Of a stretch of DNA of 23,207 nt, positions 17,971 to 23,207 are shown in pieces. Position 1 is the first letter of the stretch. Every line of letters begins with the position of its first letter. Made by a program: the position numbers and the translations under genes. Source of the DNA: Tardiphaga sp. GTDB lineage: Bacteria > Pseudomonadota > Alphaproteobacteria > Rhizobiales > Xanthobacteraceae. The stretch lies in assembly GCA_028290325.1 (NCBI GenBank), contig JAQGJY010000297.1, positions 1 through 23,207 of the forward strand. The letters are read 5' to 3'. The notes beneath the pieces were generated by a model. It was given only the letters and a program-made list of their open reading frames with translations. It made no database searches and was not told where the DNA came from.

Positions 17971-19428
17971 ATGGGCAAGGCAACGGGTTTTCTCGAGATC
18001 GAGCGTCACGACCGGAAATATGCGCCGGTCGCCGAGCGCATTCAGGATTTCAAAGAGTTCGTGATCCCGCTGAGCGAGGACGACACCCGCGATCAGGCCG
18101 CGCGCTGCATGAATTGCGGTATTCCCTATTGCCACGGCACCGGCGCCGTCGCGCCGGGCACGCCCGGCTGCCCGGTCAACAACCAGATTCCGGATTTCAA
18201 CGATCTGGTCTATGGCGGCAACTGGGAAGAAGCCTCGCGCAACCTGCACTCGACCAACAATTTTCCCGAATTCACCGGCCGCATCTGCCCCGCGCCGTGC
18301 GAGGCCTCCTGCACCCTCAACATCGACGACAATCCGGTCACGATCAAAACCATCGAATGCGCGATCGTCGATCGCGCGTGGGATAACGGCTGGGTCAAGC
18401 CTGAGCTCGCGCCGAAGAAGTCCGGCCGCAGCGTCGCCGTCGTCGGCGCTGGTCCCGCCGGCATGGCGGCCGCGCAACAACTCGCGCGCGCCGGACACGA
18501 CGTCCACGTCTACGAGAAATTTCAGAAGGCCGGCGGCTTGCTGCGTTACGGCATCCCCGACTTCAAGATGGAGAAGCACATCATCGATCGACGGGTGACG
18601 CAGATGGAAGCCGAAGGCGTCACGTTCCATTATGGCGCGGCGGTCGGTGGCGGGACACCGGGCGCGATCGATCCGAAAGAGCTGCTCGCGAAATACGACG
18701 CCGTGGCGCTGACCGGCGGCGCGGAATTCGCGCGCGATCTGCCGATCCCCGGCCGCGAGTTGGCCGGCATACATTTTGCGATGGATTTCCTGCCCCAACA
18801 AAATCGCCGCGTCGGCAATGAAGCTCTTGGCGACCAGCCCGACATTCTCGCCACCGGCAAGCATGTCGTCGTGATCGGCGGCGGCGACACCGGCTCGGAT
18901 TGCATCGGCACCTCGTTCCGTCAGGGCGCCAAGTCCGTGACCCAGATCGAGATCATGACCGCGCCGCCGGAGCGCGAAAACAAAGGCCTGACCTGGCCGA
19001 ACTGGCCGATGAAGATGCGGACCTCGTCATCGCAGGCCGAAGGCGCGCGTCGCGAATTCGCCGTGCTGACGCAGACCTTCACCGGCGCGGACGGCCGAGT
19101 CGAGAAGCTGAATTGCGTGAAGGTGGACGAGACGTTCAAGCCGATTCCCGGCAGCGAGTTCACGCTTCAGGCGGACCTCGTGTTGCTGGCGATGGGCTTT
19201 GTCCATCCCGTGCACGACGGTTTGCTGAAGTCGCTCGGCGTCGAACTCGATCCGCGCGGCAACGTCAAGGCCAACACCTCGGATTATCAGACCTCGCTGC
19301 CGAAAGTATTCTCCGCCGGCGACATGCGTCGCGGCCAGTCGCTCGTCGTCTGGGCAATTCGCGAAGGCCGGCTCTGCGCCCGCGCCATCGATCAGGCTTT
19401 GATGGGATCGACGACGCTGCCGAAGTGA
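17971..19428 (+). CDS. gltD: Glutamate synthase (NADPH) small subunit
   Basis: The 485-residue product is the GOGAT beta subunit, which feeds electrons from NADPH through FAD to the large subunit. N-terminal Cys clusters for [4Fe-4S] centres are Cys 46, 49, 54 and 67 (CMNCGIPYCH, GCPVNN) and Cys 106, 110 and 114 (CPAPCEASC). The FAD motif is VAVVGAGPAGMAAA (155-168), with GGLLRYGIPDFKM following, and the NADPH motif is VVVIGGGDTGSDCIGTS (299-315). A C-terminal FAD contact is FSAGDMRRGQSLVVWAI. Length and motifs are complete. AAAGGGGCG at 17953-17961 may be the ribosome-binding site for ATG 17971. Confidence 0.98.
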   Translation: MGKATGFLEIERHDRKYAPVAERIQDFKEFVIPLSEDDTRDQAARCMNCGIPYCHGTGAVAPGTPGCPVNNQIPDFNDLVYGGNWEEASRNLHSTNNFPEFTGRICPAPCEASCTLNIDDNPVTIKTIECAIVDRAWDNGWVKPELAPKKSGRSVAVVGAGPAGMAAAQQLARAGHDVHVYEKFQKAGGLLRYGIPDFKMEKHIIDRRVTQMEAEGVTFHYGAAVGGGTPGAIDPKELLAKYDAVALTGGAEFARDLPIPGRELAGIHFAMDFLPQQNRRVGNEALGDQPDILATGKHVVVIGGGDTGSDCIGTSFRQGAKSVTQIEIMTAPPERENKGLTWPNWPMKMRTSSSQAEGARREFAVLTQTFTGADGRVEKLNCVKVDETFKPIPGSEFTLQADLVLLAMGFVHPVHDGLLKSLGVELDPRGNVKANTSDYQTSLPKVFSAGDMRRGQSLVVWAIREGRLCARAIDQALMGSTTLPK

Positions 19429-19495
19429 ATGGCAATTGCACGTCGCGGTTCTCGCACGCAGAGACGCCCGCGCTCCGGAATGACGGTTGGGATTC

Positions 19496-19897
19496 ATGAA
19501 ACTCGTCCTCGTCGTCGCTTGCGCCTTGATCGATGCGGACAACCGCGTGCTGATCGCGCAGCGCCCTCCGGGCAAGACGCTCGCGGGCCTGTGGGAATTT
19601 CCCGGCGGCAAGCTTGAGGCCGGTGAAAGGCCGGAGGCCGCGCTCATTCGCGAGTTGCGCGAGGAGATCAACATCGAGGTGAAGGAAGCCTGTCTGGCGC
19701 CCCTGACCTTCGCCAGCCACGTTTATGACGATTTCCATTTGCTGATGCCGCTCTATATCTGCCGGCGCTGGGACGGCACCGCCGCCGCGCGCGAAGGCCA
19801 GACGCTGGCCTGGGTCCGCGCCAACAAGCTCCGCGATTTTCCGATGCCGGCGGCGGACATCCCGCTGATCCCGCACCTGATCGATCTGTTGGGGTAG
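19496..19897 (+). CDS. mutT: MutT-type Nudix hydrolase (8-oxo-dGTP diphosphatase-like)
   Basis: The 133-residue product begins MKLVLVVACALIDADNRVLIAQRP, the MutT start, and carries the Nudix box at 38-60 (G38, E44, R52-E53, E56-E57), with Asn where the consensus has the late Gly. Preceding GLWEFPGGK fits MutT proteins that hydrolyse 8-oxo-dGTP to stop A:T to C:G mutations. A FPMPAADIPLI motif near the C-terminus is also typical. ATG 19496 is preferred to TTG 19487. It is 67 bases downstream of gltD, so it may share transcripts with it. Substrate assignment among Nudix enzymes is always provisional. Confidence 0.88.
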   Translation: MKLVLVVACALIDADNRVLIAQRPPGKTLAGLWEFPGGKLEAGERPEAALIRELREEINIEVKEACLAPLTFASHVYDDFHLLMPLYICRRWDGTAAAREGQTLAWVRANKLRDFPMPAADIPLIPHLIDLLG

Positions 19898-19955
19898 CCT
19901 CTGGTGCCCCGGTTCTGCGAGGTGCCCAAACGTGCCGCACCGCGCCGGGCAAGAG

Positions 19956-20771
19956 CTACGTCTTGGTCCCCCGCACCGCATCCGCCAAACTTGCTTTCGC
20001 GCTGCCCGGCTTGAGCGGCTTTTGCTGACTCTCATGCGGCGCCCAGGCCGACAGCCAGATCACGTCGAACGTGGAGCGGATGCGACCATCCGGATCGGCG
20101 AAGCGTTCGGCGTAGATCTCGGCCATCCGGAGTAACGTCGCGCGGCGCAGCGGCGTGCGACGGCGCTCGACCAGCACGTTGGTCGCGCCCATCGCCCGCA
20201 AATCCTTCATCAGCGCGAAGGCCGAATCATAACGCACGACGAGGCGATCGACATCCGTCACGGGCAAGGCAAACCCCGCGCGTTGCAAGAGCGCGCCGAC
20301 ATCGCGCAGATCGGCGAACGGCGCCACGCGCGGTGACACGCCGCCCTCGATCTCGGTCTCGGCGGCGGCGAAGCTCTGCCGCAATTCGGTCAGCGTATCG
20401 CCACCGAGCATCGCGGCGAGCAACAGCCCGTCCGGTTTCAGCGCCCGGCGGATTTGCGTAAGAACGCCCGGCAGATCGTTGACCAGCTGGAACGCCAGCG
20501 CCGACACCGCGAGATCGATCGAGGCCGGCGCAAGCGGCAGGCCGATCGTTTCATCATCGGGCAGATCGAGATGCGGGAAGCCCGCAAGCCCGCCGGCGGT
20601 GCCGATATCGACCGGACTGTCGAATTTTCGCAGCACCGCTTGCAGGCGGTCGACCAGATCGTTGCCGACGCGATCCCGCATAAACGTCGCGGCGCCCTGC
20701 TTCACGGCGCGCGCCTGCCGCGCGCGCAAGGTTGCGCGGTCGAACAAAACGGGGGCTTGAGACGTGGCCAT
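19956..20771 (-). CDS. Methyltransferase-fold protein, NDUFAF5 (complex I assembly factor) / BioC-like
   Basis: The 271-residue product matches the mitochondrial complex I assembly factor NDUFAF5 from the middle to the end: LVNDLPGVLTQIRRALKPDGLLLAAMLGGDTLTELRQSF, then AETEIEGGVSPRVAPFADLRDVGALLQRAGF and WAPHESQQKPLKPGSA. The human protein hydroxylates an Arg of NDUFS7. The N-terminus (FDRATLRARQARA) is also of this family. The SAM site is odd: DIGTAGGLAG stands where DxGxGxG is expected, and the segment from there to SALAFQLVNDLP is about 30 residues, shorter than usual. It is unlikely to be a true BioC, as no bio genes are near. ATG 20771 gives the family start; it is divergent from comF (78 bases). 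Confidence 0.8.
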   Translation of the reverse strand: MATSQAPVLFDRATLRARQARAVKQGAATFMRDRVGNDLVDRLQAVLRKFDSPVDIGTAGGLAGFPHLDLPDDETIGLPLAPASIDLAVSALAFQLVNDLPGVLTQIRRALKPDGLLLAAMLGGDTLTELRQSFAAAETEIEGGVSPRVAPFADLRDVGALLQRAGFALPVTDVDRLVVRYDSAFALMKDLRAMGATNVLVERRRTPLRRATLLRMAEIYAERFADPDGRIRSTFDVIWLSAWAPHESQQKPLKPGSAKASLADAVRGTKT

Positions 20772-20849
20772 GGCGGGGTTGGTACGCAAAGAGCTGCCCT
20801 GTTGCAATCCGCGCTTGAGCGGTGCCACGGGCGGACCTAGTCTGCGACG

Positions 20850-21647
20850 ATGCAACTGTCCGCGCCCGCCATGATCTCGTCGCTCCGCGCCACTTGGCGG
20901 TCCACCGCGCGGCTGATGCTGGATGTCGCGCTGCCGACGCTGTGCGTCGCCTGCCGCGAACCCGTCGCCGGCGACGGCGTCTGCGGCGCGTGTTGGGCCA
21001 ATCTCTCCTTTATCGAGAAGCCCTACTGCCCGCGGCTGGGGATTCCCTTCGTCTATGATCCCGGTCCTGACCTGATGTCGATGGAGGCGATCGCCAGCCC
21101 GCCGGTTTACAATCAGGCGCGCGCCGCCGTGCGCTATGACGACGTCGCGCGAACGCTGGTCCACGCCCTGAAATATCACGATCGCACGGACCTCGCGCCG
21201 ACCATGGGCCGCTGGATGGCGCGGGCCGGCGGCGAGCTTCTCCAGAGCGCGGATGCGCTGGTGCCGGTACCGCTGCACTGGCGGCGTGGCTGGAGCCGGC
21301 GCTTCAATCAATCCGGCGCCCTGGCTAAGGCAATCGCCCGCCAACGGCCGATCGCGGTGCTTGGCGACGCGCTGAAGCGCATCAAGCCGACCCAACAGCA
21401 GATCGGCCTCTCCCGCAGCGAGCGGGCCGGCAATGTGCAGGGCGCATTCGCCGTGCCGCCGGACCGTTTGCACGCGGTGCGCGGCCGCCACCTGGTGCTG
21501 ATCGATGACGTGCTCACATCGGGCGCGACAGTGAATGCTTGCGCGCGAGCGCTGCTGCGCGCCAAGGCCGAGCGCGTCGATGTGCTGGTGTTCGCCCGCG
21601 TCGTGCCGGAGCGGCGGGTTGTGGACACATTCGAGGCGCCCATATAA
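20850..21647 (+). CDS. comF: ComF family protein (amidophosphoribosyltransferase-like)
   Basis: The 265-residue product has the ComF layout: an N-terminal zinc-finger-like Cys set (Cys 32, 35, 45, 48; LCVACREP ... VCGACWANL), the conserved KYHDRTDLAPTMGRWMA middle, VPVPLHWRRGWSRRFNQSGALAKA, and the phosphoribosyltransferase loop LVLIDDVLTSGATVNACARAL near the C-terminus. ComF is linked to DNA uptake in Bacillus and Haemophilus; in non-competent alphaproteobacteria its role is undefined. ATG 20850 is first; ATG 20871 is in frame and also plausible. It heads the row comF - grxC - amidase - DUF1178, with 48 bases to grxC. Confidence 0.92.
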   Translation: MQLSAPAMISSLRATWRSTARLMLDVALPTLCVACREPVAGDGVCGACWANLSFIEKPYCPRLGIPFVYDPGPDLMSMEAIASPPVYNQARAAVRYDDVARTLVHALKYHDRTDLAPTMGRWMARAGGELLQSADALVPVPLHWRRGWSRRFNQSGALAKAIARQRPIAVLGDALKRIKPTQQQIGLSRSERAGNVQGAFAVPPDRLHAVRGRHLVLIDDVLTSGATVNACARALLRAKAERVDVLVFARVVPERRVVDTFEAPI

Positions 21648-21695
21648 TCCGAGTTATCGACCCGCTCACGCGAGCCTTCCAGCGAGTTTTGCGAC

Positions 21696-21971
21696 ATGCC
21701 TGCCACGATCGAAATCTATACCCGTCCCGGCTGCGGCTATTGTACCGCCGCCAAATCGCTGCTGGCACGCAAGAACGTTGCTTTCACGGAATACGATTCC
21801 GGCGTCGACGCTAGTTTTCGCCAGCAGATGTATGATCGCGTCGCGCCCGGCTCGACCTTCCCGCAAATCTTTATCGGCAAGATCCATATCGGCGGCTGCG
21901 ACGACCTGTACGCGCTCGACCGCGCCGGCAAGCTCGATGCCATGCTGACCGGAGACAAGGCCTCGACATGA
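21696..21971 (+). CDS. grxC: Glutaredoxin (Grx3/GrxC type) with CGYC active site
   Basis: The 91-residue product is a dithiol glutaredoxin that reduces disulfides with glutathione in the cytoplasm. The active site is YTRPGCGYCTAAKSLL (Cys 13 and Cys 16), followed by the glutathione-binding TFPQIFIGKIHIGGCDDL (cis-Pro in TFPQ, GG pair before CDDL). The active site reads CGYC rather than the textbook CPYC of E. coli Grx3; CGYC is seen in some relatives and keeps both Cys. The stop overlaps the start of the next gene as ATGA (21968-21971), so translation is probably coupled. Confidence 0.95.
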   Translation: MPATIEIYTRPGCGYCTAAKSLLARKNVAFTEYDSGVDASFRQQMYDRVAPGSTFPQIFIGKIHIGGCDDLYALDRAGKLDAMLTGDKAST

Positions 21972-22843
21972 GCAACCTCTCTTTCAAGGCGGCGATGATT
22001 CAGATGCGGACCGGGCTGACGCCCGAGCCGAGCCTCGAACAGGCGACCGCGTTGATCCGTGACGCCGTGAAGCAAGGCGCGCAGTATGTGCAGACCCCGG
22101 AGGTCAGCAACATGATGCAGCAGAACCGCACGGCATTGTTCGACCATCTGAAGACGCAGGATGACGACCTCTCGCTGAAGGCCTATCGCGCCCTCGCGAA
22201 GGAGCTCGGCATTCATCTCCATGTCGGCTCGCTCGCCGTGCTGGCAACGCCGGATCGCGCCGCCAATCGCTCGTTCCTGATCGGGCCGGACGGCGCGGTG
22301 ATCGCGAGCTACGACAAGATCCACATGTTCGACATCGATCTCGGCAATGGCGAGACCTATCGCGAGTCGGCCAACTACCAGCCTGGCGAAACCGCTGTCA
22401 TCACCGATCTGCCGTGGGGCCGGCTTGGCATGACGATCTGCTACGATCTGCGTTTCCCGGCGCTGTATCGCGCGCTCGCCGAAGCCGGCGCCTCGTTTCT
22501 GGCGATTCCCTCGGCCTTCACCAAGAAGACCGGCGAGGCGCATTGGCACACGTTGTTACGGGCCCGCGCCATCGAGAACGGCTGCTTCGTGTTCGCCGCC
22601 GCGCAGGGTGGCCTGCATGAGAACAAGCGCGAAACCTTCGGCCATTCGCTGATCGTCGCCCCGTGGGGTGAAGTGCTGGCCGAGGCCGGCACCGAGCCCG
22701 GCGTGATCCTCGCGACGATCGATCCGGCAAAGGTGGAGGCCGCGCGCAAGAGCGTGCCGTCGTTACAGCACGGCCGCCGCTTCGGCGTCGCCGATGCGCG
22801 CGATAATCCGGACTATCTGCATCTTGTTCAGGCCAAATCGTGA
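21968..22843 (+). CDS. Carbon-nitrogen hydrolase (nitrilase superfamily, Nit1/Nit2-like amidase)
   Basis: The 291-residue product has the nitrilase catalytic triad: Glu 45 (VQTPEVSNMM), Lys 117 (SYDKIHMFDIDLG) and Cys 158 (MTICYDLRFPALYRAL). DKIHMFDIDL and CYDLRFPxLYR place it in the Nit1/Nit2 branch. Characterised members hydrolyse deaminated glutathione (Nit1) or omega-amides such as alpha-ketoglutaramate (Nit2). The neighbour is a glutaredoxin, which makes repair of deaminated glutathione attractive but unproven. The ATG overlaps the grxC stop by ATGA and its own TGA overlaps the next GTG as GTGA (22840-22843), pointing to a coupled operon. Confidence 0.92.
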   Translation: MSNLSFKAAMIQMRTGLTPEPSLEQATALIRDAVKQGAQYVQTPEVSNMMQQNRTALFDHLKTQDDDLSLKAYRALAKELGIHLHVGSLAVLATPDRAANRSFLIGPDGAVIASYDKIHMFDIDLGNGETYRESANYQPGETAVITDLPWGRLGMTICYDLRFPALYRALAEAGASFLAIPSAFTKKTGEAHWHTLLRARAIENGCFVFAAAQGGLHENKRETFGHSLIVAPWGEVLAEAGTEPGVILATIDPAKVEAARKSVPSLQHGRRFGVADARDNPDYLHLVQAKS

Positions 22844-23207
22844 TCCGCTACAGCCTGCGCTGCGACAAGGGCCACGGCTTCGAGAGCTGGTTTCAAAGCT
22901 CGGCGGCCTATGACAGCCAGCGCAAGCGCAAGCTGGTCGACTGCCCCAATTGCGGATCGACCAAGATCGACAAGGCGATCATGGCACCGAAGATCTCGCG
23001 CGGCGGCAAGCGCGCCGAGGCCGAGCCCGCGCCAGTCGAGCCGGCCGCGCCAGCGACGACATCGACGCCGCTGATGATGGCGAAGGAGCGCGAGTTGCGC
23101 GCCAAGTTGCGCGAGCTGCGCAATCACATCGTGAAGAACGCCGACAATGTCGGCACCCAGTTTCCGAACGAAGCCCGCAAGATGCATTACGGCGATATCG
23201 AGCACCG
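22840..23207 (+). CDS. DUF1178 family protein (3' end outside window)
   Basis: The frame begins at GTG 22840 and is open to the window end, giving 122 residues. It starts MIRYSLRCDKGHGFESWFQSS, the DUF1178 signature, with a zinc-ribbon-like Cys pattern: Cys 8 and CPNCGS (Cys 35, 38). A Pro/Ala linker follows (about 60-78), then a conserved basic helix with MAKERELRAKLRELRNHI and ADNVGTQFPNEARKMHYGDIEH. The family is widespread in Proteobacteria and of unknown function. The start overlaps the amidase stop by four bases. Confidence 0.93.
   Translation, partial: MIRYSLRCDKGHGFESWFQSSAAYDSQRKRKLVDCPNCGSTKIDKAIMAPKISRGGKRAEAEPAPVEPAAPATTSTPLMMAKERELRAKLRELRNHIVKNADNVGTQFPNEARKMHYGDIEH

Noticed and set aside
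19441..19495. Possible remnant of an interspersed repeat before mutT (CTCCGGAATGACGG)
   Set aside because: Only one arm-like piece is visible and no partner forms a hairpin; too short to support.

Overview
The window reads as a chromosomal segment of a high-GC alphaproteobacterium of the order Hyphomicrobiales, most likely the Bradyrhizobium / Rhodopseudomonas / Afipia / Nitrobacter group. The reasons are a CpdR-type receiver protein, a MmgR/suhB-type small RNA beside an inositol-monophosphatase-family gene, a ROSE-type RNA thermometer in front of a small heat-shock gene, a glutamate synthase pair, and a typical interspersed palindromic repeat. The assignment is from recognised family features, not from a database search.

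Layout. 1-2803: the tail of an unknown gene, an MDR-family oxidoreductase followed by a small secreted protein, a convergent spermidine-synthase-like gene, and tRNA-Val(GAC). 2898-5876: cpdR, divergent N-formylglutamate amidohydrolase, a minus-strand small RNA with two anti-Shine-Dalgarno loops, a histidinol-phosphatase/IMPase gene and a 64-residue orphan protein. 5877-7043: a long non-coding stretch with a 16-base perfect palindrome, then a Crp/Fnr-type regulator. 7047-9427: a LysR regulator divergent from a TauE/SafE permease, convergent with a LysE/RhtB exporter. 9488-11677: a GNAT acetyltransferase with a possible coupled mini-ORF, a monoacylglycerol-lipase-like hydrolase, and a heat-shock unit (sigma-32-like promoter, ROSE leader, hsp20, terminator). 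11734-12531: a secreted Pro/Ala-rich protein. 13076-19897: gltB, palindromic repeat, gltD, mutT-like Nudix hydrolase. 19956-23207: an NDUFAF5-like methyltransferase-fold protein divergent from a tight operon comF - grxC - nitrilase-family amidase - DUF1178 (cut by the window end).

How they fit. gltBD makes glutamate from glutamine and 2-oxoglutarate. The amidohydrolase (formylglutamate to glutamate) and the HisN-like phosphatase (histidine synthesis) also concern amino acids but are separate transcription units. The grxC / amidase / DUF1178 genes overlap by 4 bases each and suggest a redox or glutathione-repair unit. Most of the window is ordinary core chromosome; I see no phage, transposon, CRISPR or defence system. 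The most interesting parts are regulatory RNA and DNA: the small RNA, the thermometer, the palindrome arrays, the gltB-gltD repeat, and a possible overlapping mini-ORF.
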